Origin: Vibrio tasmaniensis 1F-187
GTDB lineage: Bacteria; Pseudomonadota; Gammaproteobacteria; Enterobacterales; Vibrionaceae
Assembly (NCBI RefSeq): GCF_000272405.2
Contig: NZ_AJZM02000365.1
Coordinates: forward strand, 1-35,891
DNA length: 35,891 nt
Direction: 5' to 3'
The position numbers and the translations under genes were made by a program. The notes beneath the pieces are model-generated. The model did not search any database and was not told the origin of the DNA. It saw only the letters and a list, made by a program, of their open reading frames with translations. Shown piece after piece: positions 18,493 through 26,891 of the stretch. Every line of letters begins with the position of its first letter. Position 1 is the stretch's first letter.

Positions 18493-20040
18493 TTGACTAA
18501 ATTAACCAAAACCGTGTTAGCAATGAGCGCACTCAGCGTTGCTCAAGGCGTCGCTGCGGCAGACCAACCGAACATTCTTGCTATCTGGGCAGATGATCTT
18601 GGTTACTACAACACGAGCGCATACAACCGTGGAATGATGGGCTACGAAACGCCGAACATCGACCGTATTGCCAACGAGGGTGCTATTTTTACGGATATGT
18701 ACGCACAACAATCTTGTACGGCTGGCCGTGCTTCGTTCGTGACGGGGCAACACCCATTCCGTACCGGCCTACTTACTATCGGTATGCCAGGTTCTGCACA
18801 CGGAATTCCTGACTGGGCTCCTACCATTGGTGATGCTCTTAAAGAAGAAGGCTACGCGACTGCGCAATTCGGTAAAAATCACTTAGGCGATCAAGACAAA
18901 CACCTTCCTACAAACCATGGTTTTGATGAGTTCTTTGGTAACCTTTACCACTTAAACGCGGAAGAAGAGCCTGAAACCTACTTTTACCCAAAAGACCCAG
19001 AATTCAGAAAGAACTACGGGCCTCGCGGCGTTATCAAAGCAACCTCTGATGGCAAAATCGAAGATACAGGTCCACTGACTCGTGCTCGTATGGAAAACAT
19101 CGATGAGGACTTTACCGAAGCGGCTATCACGTTCATGGAGAAATCTGTAAAAGAAGATAAGCCGTTCTTTATCTGGTACAACTCGACTCGTATGCACGTT
19201 TGGACTCGTCTGAACGAGCATTACAGCGGCATTTCAGGTCAAGGCATCTACGCTGATGGTATGGCTCAATTAGACGACAACGTCGGCGCGTTGCTTGATA
19301 CTCTTGAACGCTTAGAAGTTGCAGACAACACGATTGTTATCCTTTCTACCGATAACGGTGCAGAAAAGTTTACATGGCCTGACGGCGGTACATCTCCTTT
19401 CCACGGTGAGAAAGGCACAACTTACGAAGGCGGCATGCGTGTTCCACAAATCGTGAAATGGCCTGGTGTAATCGAACCTGGCTCTGCGGTTAATGCGCTA
19501 ATGTCTCAAGAAGACTGGTTACCGACACTAGCGGCAGCGGCCGGTAATGACTCTATCGTTGAAGACCTTAAAGAAGGTGTTTCTTTAAATAATAAAGATT
19601 GGCGTGTTCACCTAGATGGCTCGAACTTCATGCCATACTTTGAAGGAGAGGCAGAAAAATCACCTCGTGAAACTATTTTCTACTTCTCTGCAAACGGTGA
19701 CTTCAATGCGCTTCGTTGGAACGATTGGAAAGCAAGCTTCGCGATGATGGAAGGCACAATGCAATCGGCTATCCGTCAAGCTCCTGCTTGGGCTTCAATT
19801 ACAAACCTACGTATGGACCCGTTTGAAACCGCAGCGAAAGAATCTGGTATGTACACTCGTTGGATGGTAGACAACATGTGGTTATTCGTACCAATGTCTC
19901 AAGAAGTGATTAAGTTCATGGGCTCTCTAAACGATTACCCAATGCAACAAGGCCAAGGCTTCAGTGCCGCAGAGATCAATTACAACACGCTAAAAATGCA
20001 AAAGCTAATTCAGCAAATGCAAGCACAAAACGCCAAATAG
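18493..20040 (+). CDS. Periplasmic sulfatase, formylglycine type
   Basis: This 515-residue exported hydrolase removes sulfate from sulfate esters, probably of marine polysaccharides or small aryl sulfates. A signal peptide ends around VAAAD (residue 24). The metal-binding WADDLG (D33, D34) and the signature SCTAGRA follow, with C75 as the residue converted to formylglycine (C-x-A-x-R form). GKNHLGD near 124, STDNGAE near 287 and GEKGTTYEGGMRVP near 309 complete the family pattern. It starts at TTG (18493), supported by AAAGAAAGG 8 bases upstream and by the need for this N terminus as signal peptide. No maturase or carbohydrate-active gene is adjacent. A LysR gene is convergent. Confidence 0.93.
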   Translation: MTKLTKTVLAMSALSVAQGVAAADQPNILAIWADDLGYYNTSAYNRGMMGYETPNIDRIANEGAIFTDMYAQQSCTAGRASFVTGQHPFRTGLLTIGMPGSAHGIPDWAPTIGDALKEEGYATAQFGKNHLGDQDKHLPTNHGFDEFFGNLYHLNAEEEPETYFYPKDPEFRKNYGPRGVIKATSDGKIEDTGPLTRARMENIDEDFTEAAITFMEKSVKEDKPFFIWYNSTRMHVWTRLNEHYSGISGQGIYADGMAQLDDNVGALLDTLERLEVADNTIVILSTDNGAEKFTWPDGGTSPFHGEKGTTYEGGMRVPQIVKWPGVIEPGSAVNALMSQEDWLPTLAAAAGNDSIVEDLKEGVSLNNKDWRVHLDGSNFMPYFEGEAEKSPRETIFYFSANGDFNALRWNDWKASFAMMEGTMQSAIRQAPAWASITNLRMDPFETAAKESGMYTRWMVDNMWLFVPMSQEVIKFMGSLNDYPMQQGQGFSAAEINYNTLKMQKLIQQMQAQNAK

Positions 20041-20107
20041 CGGAGCAAGGGTTAAACAGCGGAGCAACAGCTAGATAACCCGGCTAACGACCATTAAAGA
20101 TAACTGA

Positions 20108-21022
20108 CTAATTAAAGCCCCACTGGGGCTTTTTTTGTGAGGCATCAACAATCTTTTTTCTAAACCATGAATGCGCCATATCTGCATTACGACTCTTGTG
20201 CCACACCAGATATTCAGTACCAAGATCCGATTCAAACGGTAAAGGCGACAGCTTAAAATCATCCAGCAAGCCATACCTTTCAAGTATCGATTTCTGACTA
20301 ATACAAAGCCAATCCGTCCCTCTTACCATATCAAGCATTTCAAATGGGCCAGGCGCCTTTCGTGCAACCTTTCTACTTTTCGCATACTTACTGGTTTTGG
20401 TTAACGGCGATTCTTTGGTATCCCACATACTATGAAGAACATGCTTCTCTTCAAGGTATTCTTCCAACGTAATCTCGTCCGCTAATCTAGGGTGGTTTTT
20501 ATCATAAGCAACCACCATAGGTTCGTTAGAGAGCTGAATACATTCCATTGCCGGATCGTTGATAGGCGTATGGACTATACACAAATCATATCGGTGTTGG
20601 CGAAGGTCTAGAACGATGTCTGCGGTATAGTAAGGGTCAATATGAAGACCGATATCTGGCGTTTCCGCATAGAGGATATCGGATACACGCTTCATCAATG
20701 AATAAGTTGCCCCACTAATACAAGCGACATTAAACGACCTTTCAATTTTTGTTGGGTCGAACTTTCGCTTACTCGGGAAAGTCGATTCAAAGGCGTCGTA
20801 GGCCTGTTTTATCTGAGGGTAGATGTCATAACAAAAACTGCTCGGTCTATAACCTTCCTTTGTTTTCACAAACAACGGATCATCATAGGTTTCTTTTAGT
20901 CGGTTAAGCGCCTTACTAATTGCGGGTTGAGTAACGCCAAAACGTTTCGCGGTATTCGAGATAGAGAGCTCTTCCATCATGACAACAAAATACGGGATCA
21001 GACTAAAATCAGTGTTTTTCAT
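20108..21022 (-). CDS. LysR-type transcriptional regulator (NodD-like)
   Basis: This 304-residue LysR regulator has an N-terminal winged helix with recognition segment VTQPAISKALNRLKE near residue 32. An effector domain follows, ending with the NodD-like block TEYLVWHKSRNADMAHSWFRKKI. It is convergent with the sulfatase and its C-terminal codons contain the sulfatase terminator. Adjacency suggests, but does not show, that it controls the sulfatase. No operator for it was recognised at the sulfatase promoter. Confidence 0.88.
   Translation of the reverse strand: MKNTDFSLIPYFVVMMEELSISNTAKRFGVTQPAISKALNRLKETYDDPLFVKTKEGYRPSSFCYDIYPQIKQAYDAFESTFPSKRKFDPTKIERSFNVACISGATYSLMKRVSDILYAETPDIGLHIDPYYTADIVLDLRQHRYDLCIVHTPINDPAMECIQLSNEPMVVAYDKNHPRLADEITLEEYLEEKHVLHSMWDTKESPLTKTSKYAKSRKVARKAPGPFEMLDMVRGTDWLCISQKSILERYGLLDDFKLSPLPFESDLGTEYLVWHKSRNADMAHSWFRKKIVDASQKKPQWGFN
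20115..20136 (+). terminator. Rho-independent terminator of the sulfatase gene
   Basis: AAGCCCC-ACT-GGGGCTT is a 7-bp GC-rich stem followed by a run of T. It lies 75 bases after the sulfatase stop. It sits inside the last codons of the convergent LysR gene, so it doubles as coding sequence for the end of that protein. Confidence 0.9.
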
Positions 21023-21165
21023 GTTCTATTTACCAAACTAGCGTACTAAATTAACTTTCATATCATTGAATTATACCGTATCAACCAAGCACTTCATTAG
21101 CGACCCTTTTATTTGGGGAAGTCACCTACAAATTAACATGCTAGAAACGATGATTAACAGAACAC

Positions 21166-21187
21166 AAAAAGCCCAGACTTGGCAGGC
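21166..21187 (-). terminator. Weak terminator after the purA-linked LysR gene
   Basis: On the minus strand AGCCTG and TGGGCT can pair with a G-U, followed by five T, 29 bases after the LysR stop. The stem is short, so the call is tentative. Confidence 0.45.
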
Positions 21188-21215
21188 TCAGGTAACTCAA
21201 AGTCAGTGATGGCGT

Positions 21216-22124
21216 TTATTTGTTTTGTAACAGAGTAATCTCATCATTCACCCAGCCTAATAACTGCTTGGTCGCTTTAGACAAGACTTGGTTCTGCCTC
21301 ACGATATAGCCAAGGCTGGTGCTAGAGAAGTTGGTTAATGGAGTCACTTTTGATTTCAAATGCTGCTTAGTGGATATCGCAAACTCAGGAATGATGGCGA
21401 CACCAAACCCAGCTTCTGCCCAGTCGATTTGAGCATCGACACTCCCTACTTCCATGACTCTATGATTGGGTAGATTAAGGCTTGGTAAACCTTCATCAAT
21501 GAAGTCACGGGTTCTCGTATCGTGGCCAAGTAGAATCAAGGTGAGTTCTGTCTCTATATCGTCACCTTTAACCTCGTTTCCTGTCTTGCTATCAGAGTAT
21601 TGCATGTCTAGGCCATCGCCTAACGCACACCATGAAAGCTCTTGAAGCTTAGTAAAATAGAGCGACTCGTTGTGTTGCTCTTTCGCAATCACAAAACCAA
21701 GATCCGCCTGAGCGTTCTTAACTAAACTCGATGCTTGAGATGACGTAGTGTTCAGTAGCGTTAGGTCGATACCCGGATACTGCGCTTTGAAATTCTGGAA
21801 CGGGCGAATTAGCAAGAATCGAGAGATGATGTCGCTCACGGCAATAGTTAACGTGCCTATTTTAAGGTCGTTAATGGCGTTGAGATCGGCCTGACAAATC
21901 TGCAGTTCGAGTAATGTTCTTTGACTTGTCTCTAGTAACCTTTCACCTGCTTGAGTCAGTTGAAACGGACTTCGCTCTATCAACTTGATGCGTGTTTGTT
22001 GTTCCAGTTGTTTTAGGTGCAAACTCACATTGGGTTGTGTCATATGCAGTGCGTTGGCTGCTTTTCCGAAATGCTTATATTCCGCTAGCGTCACAAACGT
22101 CTTCAACAAATTAATATCGAGCAT
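21216..22124 (-). CDS. LysR-type transcriptional regulator, divergent from the purA-like gene
   Basis: This is a LysR regulator of about 302 residues. The N-terminal DNA-binding helix reads MTQPNVSLHLKQLEQQTRIKLIER, and the effector domain carries the usual GFGVAIIPEFAI near residue 255. The ATG at 22124 has GGAGG six bases upstream; an ATG directly before it (22127) leaves too little spacing. It is divergent from the purA-like gene, with a perfect LysR-type box in the 120-base gap. This is the classical arrangement for a LysR protein controlling its neighbour, perhaps in response to a purine or related metabolite. The inducer is unknown. Confidence 0.9.
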   Translation of the reverse strand: MLDINLLKTFVTLAEYKHFGKAANALHMTQPNVSLHLKQLEQQTRIKLIERSPFQLTQAGERLLETSQRTLLELQICQADLNAINDLKIGTLTIAVSDIISRFLLIRPFQNFKAQYPGIDLTLLNTTSSQASSLVKNAQADLGFVIAKEQHNESLYFTKLQELSWCALGDGLDMQYSDSKTGNEVKGDDIETELTLILLGHDTRTRDFIDEGLPSLNLPNHRVMEVGSVDAQIDWAEAGFGVAIIPEFAISTKQHLKSKVTPLTNFSSTSLGYIVRQNQVLSKATKQLLGWVNDEITLLQNK

Positions 22125-22148
22125 CATATCCCTCCCAGGTTTTTTACA

Positions 22149-22169
22149 TGATATATGAAATCCTTATCA
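22149..22169. promoter_or_regulatory. LysR-type operator in the LysR / purA-like gap
   Basis: TGATA-N11-TATCA is a perfect interrupted palindrome with the 11-base spacing characteristic of LysR recognition sites. It starts about 25 bases from the LysR start codon and about 80 bases before the purA-like start, where it could serve both genes. Confidence 0.7.
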
Positions 22170-22246
22170 AGATAATAAAGATAATTAATTTCTCTTATCC
22201 ACTGTGTAGGCCTAACATGATTTCTCAATCAGTCAGGAGAAAAATT

Positions 22247-23506
22247 ATGCCATCTATTGTTGTTGTAGGCGCAAACTGGGGCGACGAAGGCAAAGGCCGT
22301 ATCGTTGATTTTTTAGCAGACCAAGCTTCTGCTAGCATTCGCTTTCAAGGCGGAAACAATGCCGGCCATACCGTAGTAAACGACTTCGGTACATTCAAAC
22401 TGCATCAACTGCCTAGTGGTATTTTTAATCCTGATTGTACGGCAGTTCTTGGCCCTGGCATGGTGATCAGCCCTGCTGCGCTAACTCAAGAGATTGCAGA
22501 AGTACAAGCAGCTGGCATCAAAGTGAAAATGGCGATTTCAGACCGTGCGACACTTTGTCTACCTTTACACGCGCTTGAAGACACACTTGAAGAAGAACGT
22601 TTAGGCGATGGTGCTTACGGTTCAACACGTCAAGGTATTGCACCCGCTTACGGCGATCGTGTGATGAAGAAAGGCATTCTTGTTGGCTGGTTGAATCAAC
22701 CTGAAATTTTGGAGCAACGCATTCAATTCTTACTTGATTGGAAGATGCCTCAACTTAAAGCGCTATACCCACAATGTGACTTCTCTCAGACTGCTTCTGA
22801 AATGACAGAATGGTTACTTGAAGTGACTAAAGCTTGGCGCCCATTCATTTGCAACGTAACTGAGCCGCTTAAAGCACTGCAATCGCAAGACGCGAACTTA
22901 CTGTTCGAAGCTCAGTTAGGGGCAGGTCGCGACCTTGTTTACGGTGAATATCCTTGGACGACATCTTCAAATGTAACCGCTGCATACGCAGGCATCGGTA
23001 GTGGTTTACCTGCCCTTCGCCCTGAGCGCGTTATTGCTGTGGCTAAATCGTTCAGCTCATCTGTAGGTACTGGTACGCTAGTGACTGCAATGGAAGAGCA
23101 AGATAGCTTCCGCGAAAGCTCTAACGAATACGGCGCAACAACAGGCCGCCCACGTGATATGGGTTACTTCGACGCAGTAGCAACTCGCAACGGTGTTGAC
23201 CTGCAAGCTGCAACGGAAATCGCACTGACTAAGATTGATTGCCTGTCTGGTTTGTCTGAACTTAAGATCTGTACCGCTTACTCTGGTGAGCACACTGAAA
23301 ACCCGATTTGGCCACAAACGGCTGAACTAAAGCCTGTATATGAAGATATGGCTGGCTGGGATGAAGACATCACTGGCTGCCGCACGTTTGAGAGCCTTCC
23401 TCAAGCAGCACAAGATTACGTTACGCGTATCGAAGAGTTGATGGGCGTGCCAATCGTGATGGTATCAGTAGGTCCAGAGCGCGAACAAATGATCATTCGA
23501 GGTTAG
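22247..23506 (+). CDS. Adenylosuccinate synthetase, divergent PurA paralogue
   Basis: This 419-residue enzyme of the PurA family joins IMP and aspartate using GTP to form adenylosuccinate, the first committed AMP step. Start at 22247 has AGGAGA six bases upstream. The P-loop WGDEGKGR with catalytic Asp and GGNNAGHT with the catalytic His (E. coli D13 and H41 equivalents) are kept, as are GATTGRPR and the C-terminal GPEREQMI. Several blocks differ from the E. coli enzyme: GSTRQGIAPAYGDR for GTTGRGIGPAYEDK, KKG where E. coli has R143, and EAQLGAGRD for EGAQGTLLD. These variants recall a distinct PurA subgroup. It is probably a second purA, LysR-controlled. It was considered as phage-type PurZ and rejected. 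Confidence 0.88.
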   Translation: MPSIVVVGANWGDEGKGRIVDFLADQASASIRFQGGNNAGHTVVNDFGTFKLHQLPSGIFNPDCTAVLGPGMVISPAALTQEIAEVQAAGIKVKMAISDRATLCLPLHALEDTLEEERLGDGAYGSTRQGIAPAYGDRVMKKGILVGWLNQPEILEQRIQFLLDWKMPQLKALYPQCDFSQTASEMTEWLLEVTKAWRPFICNVTEPLKALQSQDANLLFEAQLGAGRDLVYGEYPWTTSSNVTAAYAGIGSGLPALRPERVIAVAKSFSSSVGTGTLVTAMEEQDSFRESSNEYGATTGRPRDMGYFDAVATRNGVDLQAATEIALTKIDCLSGLSELKICTAYSGEHTENPIWPQTAELKPVYEDMAGWDEDITGCRTFESLPQAAQDYVTRIEELMGVPIVMVSVGPEREQMIIRG

Positions 23507-23515
23507 AGCTCTATC

Positions 23516-23555
23516 GAGTATTTCAGCTAAAGCGGTTGTTTAGGCTGAAATACTC
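23516..23555. repeat. Perfect 12-bp inverted repeat at the island edge
   Basis: GAGTATTTCAGC and GCTGAAATACTC flank a 16-base loop. It lies 10 bases after the purA-like stop and 11 bases beyond the stop of the convergent small ORF. The stem would be stable, but neither side has a T run, so it is at best a partial bidirectional terminator. It marks the boundary between ordinary genes and the defence island. Confidence 0.8.
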
Positions 23556-23566
23556 ATTGATAAAAA

Positions 23567-23734
23567 TCAAGTATCACCAATTTTAACTTTTCTGAACGAT
23601 AAAGCTCGATTTAACAGTTTTTTATACACGTCGCCGAAATAGGCACTGCATTCATAGAGTTTGCACTTCCTCACTAAAAAGTCCGCATCAACCCTCTTAT
23701 AAAACCAACTAGAAAGGCCTAAGTACTTGCGCAC
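23567..23734 (-). CDS. Uncharacterised 55-residue ORF after the HNH gene
   Basis: A GTG-started frame of 55 codons overlaps the last 16 bases of the HNH gene and ends at TGA 23567. The predicted protein is rich in aromatic, Cys and basic residues (begins RKYLGLSSWFYKRVDADF, later KLYECSAYFGDVYKKLL, ends FRKVKIGDT) and does not look like random translation. There is an in-frame stop four codons before the GTG. The overlap would allow translational coupling, making it a possible last gene of the Zorya-like operon. Equally it could be the 3' remnant of a deleted gene. I recognise no family. Confidence 0.45.
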   Translation of the reverse strand: MRKYLGLSSWFYKRVDADFLVRKCKLYECSAYFGDVYKKLLNRALSFRKVKIGDT

Positions 23735-24567
23735 CTTAGTTCTTTCAGGTCAGACAACTCTTCCTCTGAAAGCTTTATATTGCCGTGGTTAGGTTGTTTA
23801 CTGTGGCACTCCTTGCAAAGTGCCATCAGATTTCTAACAGAATTATTCGACTTCACACCATCGATATGATGGGTATGCAGCAACGTTTTACGCGTTACTA
23901 AAGAGACTCTACATTGCTCACAGCAGTATTGCTGGCTCGCTCTATAGCTAATGCTCATCTCGCGCCAATTCCCCGCATAAGAGAATGAACTGTATTCAGC
24001 GAGCCTTATCGGTAGATATTCATCGGGAAAGTAGCAATCACGCTTTTTTAAAAACTCAACAAGATCAAACTCGCGACAAATACGTTCCTTTTCACTCTCA
24101 CCTTTCGCTAACAAATAAGGTCTGAATTTTAACTCCCTCATACACGACTTACACACGCAAAGCATGGCTTCAGCTTGTTTCCCCTTACTATCAGAAATTG
24201 GCATAAGCTCGTTGGTATATTGCAACGCAACAAATCGACCAAATCGATTCTGTTTTTTTTCGATTTGGACTGTAGAGCAATTAGTTAAATGGTATTTTTT
24301 TCCATGCGTATAGGGGTCTTTAGTTACAAGTTCCAGATCAACATGCTCCTTTATATAAACAATTACTCCATGTCCATCGTAATGAAATAAGTCGTTGTAA
24401 ACGGAAACCTCTTTATCAAATTCTCCGATCACTCGCGCGTGCTGATAGTTTTCTAATACTCTCGAATAATCGACAGGCTCAAAGCTTATCGATACTAACT
24501 TTTTGGGCGGTGAAGAAGTAATTCCTTCAACGAGGGCACTAAACTCTCTCAAATCCAAATCCAGCAT
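23719..24567 (-). CDS. HNH endonuclease of a Zorya-like module (ZorE-like)
   Basis: This 282-residue nuclease probably acts as the DNA-cutting effector of the module. The C-terminal HNH domain (about residues 213-262) has zinc ligands C216 and C219, the catalytic block LLHTHHIDG (H231, H233, H234), NNSVRNLMALCKECH (N246, C251, C254, H255) and HGN. A central region contains YHLTNC (H93, C97) and CVCKSC (C137-C142), which may form a second zinc site. Its start overlaps the MotB-like stop as TAATG, so translation is coupled. Type II Zorya consists of ZorA, ZorB and the HNH protein ZorE, matching this order. The ZorE identity is inferred from fold and context. Confidence 0.82.
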   Translation of the reverse strand: MLDLDLREFSALVEGITSSPPKKLVSISFEPVDYSRVLENYQHARVIGEFDKEVSVYNDLFHYDGHGVIVYIKEHVDLELVTKDPYTHGKKYHLTNCSTVQIEKKQNRFGRFVALQYTNELMPISDSKGKQAEAMLCVCKSCMRELKFRPYLLAKGESEKERICREFDLVEFLKKRDCYFPDEYLPIRLAEYSSFSYAGNWREMSISYRASQQYCCEQCRVSLVTRKTLLHTHHIDGVKSNNSVRNLMALCKECHSKQPNHGNIKLSEEELSDLKELRCAST

Positions 24568-25277
24568 TATAGCTTCTCCAAAATCTCTTTGGCTTTGATT
24601 TCCGATTTAGTTATGACCTTAAATGACACTCTTCGAGAACGACTTGAATCTTCTTTACCAGTTGCATGAAAACGCAGTTGAGCAGGCCCATAACCTAATG
24701 CCGCGAGCTTTTTCATCACCCAACTGCCATGCTGCTCCAATATCCCGTCAAAGTTCACTACCTTTTCGAATACAGCACTCGCTCTATTCTGAGATAACAT
24801 CATATTCTGTTTGTATGCCTCAAATGAGTTCAAACCCTCCCAATAAGAAGAAGTATGTCCTTCAATCTGAATTGCTTGAATATCATCTTGGTATTGCTCT
24901 AGCACATTAATGTAACGAGGGAAGAACACTTTCAGAGTACTCAGTAACGCGGGAGATAATTCGGATTCTGAAGATACAAAGTGATAGGGTTTAGCATAAA
25001 AATCAATACTAAGCGATTTATCCGCCGCAAGCTCCACTTGCCATTTATCGAAATCTTGCGTGAATTCCTTTTCTAGAGCTTGGTGAATACGAACTTGGGC
25101 TTCACTAATAGTTATGTCCATTGCCTTTATCACGCGTTTTTCCACATCAATACGATTCATCAAGGCGACACTAATAAGCAAGAAGATCACCATCAAACCT
25201 GCCATTAGATCAGATACCGAGAGCCAATGACTCGATTCTGAACTTTCTGCGTCTGGACTAAATAAATCTTGATGCAT
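24567..25277 (-). CDS. zorB: MotB/OmpA-like inner-membrane protein (ZorB-like)
   Basis: This 236-residue protein has a short cytoplasmic N terminus and one transmembrane helix (about residues 22-42) reading SDLMAGLMVIFLLI. D23 is placed like the proton-carrying Asp of MotB. A periplasmic OmpA-like peptidoglycan-binding domain (about 95-225) follows, with IEGHTSS (139 on), NMMLSQNRASAV (158 on) and a terminal SRRVSFKV. With the preceding MotA-like protein it should form a proton-driven, wall-anchored motor as in Zorya. It starts 2 bases after the MotA-like stop and overlaps the HNH start. Confidence 0.87.
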   Translation of the reverse strand: MHQDLFSPDAESSESSHWLSVSDLMAGLMVIFLLISVALMNRIDVEKRVIKAMDITISEAQVRIHQALEKEFTQDFDKWQVELAADKSLSIDFYAKPYHFVSSESELSPALLSTLKVFFPRYINVLEQYQDDIQAIQIEGHTSSYWEGLNSFEAYKQNMMLSQNRASAVFEKVVNFDGILEQHGSWVMKKLAALGYGPAQLRFHATGKEDSSRSRRVSFKVITKSEIKAKEILEKL

Positions 25278-25279
25278 GG

Positions 25280-26839
25280 CTATACCATCTCTTCATGTTC
25301 AATACTTTTACGAGTGAATTCTTGCTCATATTGGCGATAGTTTTCAGAAAATTGCTGAGTAATTTGAACCAAACCACTACCTAAATCCGTCAACACTCGA
25401 CTCAGCTTATCCTGAATCCCTTGCTCAAACTCCTTTGAGTTATCAAGCAAACTTTGATTGATGTGCTCACCCACTTTTAACGCAGATTTGGTTTGCATCT
25501 CCACTAACTGTTTGATTTGCTCAATTAACAACTCGTGATGCTCACTTGCAAAGTCGCTACTTTTGGAAAGCTGTTCTCGATGCTTTTTCATAAGTTCTTT
25601 GTCAACGTGTACTAATGTGTCACCAATGTTCTTAACATCACTCTTTGTACCTTTAACTAATGAACTCAGCTGGCTATTTAGATCATCAACCGAATCTTTT
25701 AGCGTATTCTTAATCGACTCAGCAGCTGAAGAGAACTCGTGACTAATCGTCGCTACTTGCCTATGCGCATCGTTAATTTCACCCTTTATCTCATTAGAAA
25801 CATTTGAAAAATCACTACTAAGCTGTTTCGCATTGTTTTGCAAAGTAGAAGAAGCTGAACGAGCACCACTTTCCATGCTAGTACACACCTTGTCTAAAGA
25901 GCTATTGACTGTTTTGCACAATTCATCCATCTTCCCCTCAATATCAGGTATAGCGGAAAGTGCATGTTGACGCATTTCAGCAAATACGGATATCCGCTCG
26001 TCTAGTTCATTCAATTGGTTCTGCCAGACACCCGTCGTATTCTCTAAGTTGCTCATCGCACTCGGTATGACTTGAGTGTGTGATGCAATATTCTCTAGCG
26101 CTACTTCTGTCGCACTTACACTCTCGACAGCGCTCTCAAATGCATCCGTCAGTTGCGCCACTTGTTGTTTATAGTTACTTTGCCATTCGAGTAGCTTTAC
26201 AACCGAATCATCGAGCCTTTGGAAATTTGAACCAAACTGTCCAACAAGCCCTTTGTTAAAATCTTTAATCGCTTCATTTAACGACTCAGCAATTTGCTGA
26301 GAAGTTTGCTGTGAAAGAGAGGAGGAAAAGTCGCGTAATTCTTGGCTGAGTAAGTCGAAACTCTGTTGACTCTCTTTATTTCCTTGCTCAGTCGCTCTTG
26401 TCATTTTTTTTAACTCAGACAAAATCGCATTTTGGCTAGAGTCATTATTTTTGTTTCCTTCTTTTAGTACCTGATGCATTTGCTTTGCTGTGACAACACT
26501 ACGATTTTTATCAAGCTTTAAATGAATGATCCCCTTCAACACTATTGAACCTAGCATACCAATAATACTGGACCAAAAAGCAAGGCTGAGGCCATCTAAT
26601 AATGAAGAGATACTATTATTTAGATTATTCGGATCAAACGAAAGTAGTCCGATCGCAATTCCTAAAAAGGTAAAAAAGACACCTCCTGTAGTCAGGTGAC
26701 TTGGGAACTGGCGAACTAAAATAGAGGCCTTCTCCCTAAATATCAGTACAAGACCCTGAAAAAATATCCCCCCCAAAATAAAAAACGACACCTTTAATAC
26801 GGTGTTTGGATCGAGGCTCGATAAGAACTCTGTAAACAT
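25280..26839 (-). CDS. zorA: MotA/TolQ/ExbB-like channel with long cytoplasmic tail (ZorA-like)
   Basis: This 519-residue protein has three predicted helices (about residues 13-34, 50-67 and 84-106) containing the MotA/ExbB pattern LTTGGVFFTFLGIAIGLLSFD and LSLAFWSSIIGMLGSI. The remaining 400 residues form a soluble, mostly helical coiled-coil tail rich in Ser, Asn, Gln and Leu, a hallmark of ZorA proteins, whose tail is thought to pass the invasion signal to effector nucleases. AAGGA precedes the ATG by 6 bases. It begins 65 bases after hsdR on the same strand, with no evident promoter. Confidence 0.87.
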   Translation of the reverse strand: MFTEFLSSLDPNTVLKVSFFILGGIFFQGLVLIFREKASILVRQFPSHLTTGGVFFTFLGIAIGLLSFDPNNLNNSISSLLDGLSLAFWSSIIGMLGSIVLKGIIHLKLDKNRSVVTAKQMHQVLKEGNKNNDSSQNAILSELKKMTRATEQGNKESQQSFDLLSQELRDFSSSLSQQTSQQIAESLNEAIKDFNKGLVGQFGSNFQRLDDSVVKLLEWQSNYKQQVAQLTDAFESAVESVSATEVALENIASHTQVIPSAMSNLENTTGVWQNQLNELDERISVFAEMRQHALSAIPDIEGKMDELCKTVNSSLDKVCTSMESGARSASSTLQNNAKQLSSDFSNVSNEIKGEINDAHRQVATISHEFSSAAESIKNTLKDSVDDLNSQLSSLVKGTKSDVKNIGDTLVHVDKELMKKHREQLSKSSDFASEHHELLIEQIKQLVEMQTKSALKVGEHINQSLLDNSKEFEQGIQDKLSRVLTDLGSGLVQITQQFSENYRQYEQEFTRKSIEHEEMV

Positions 26840-26891
26840 AATACATCCTTGCCAAATTAACGTTTAGAGCTAGAAATGCTCCATTCTTAGT

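Noticed and set aside
22247..23506. Phage-type PurZ (2-aminoadenine genome pathway)
   Set aside because: The catalytic Asp of WGDEGKG is kept as in PurA, and no partner genes for a modified-base pathway are adjacent.
23719..26839. Type I or type III Zorya
   Set aside because: No ZorC/ZorD-like helicase or ZorF/ZorG-like gene follows ZorB; the only partner is an HNH protein. The SF1 helicases at the right end are separated by the whole hsd operon.
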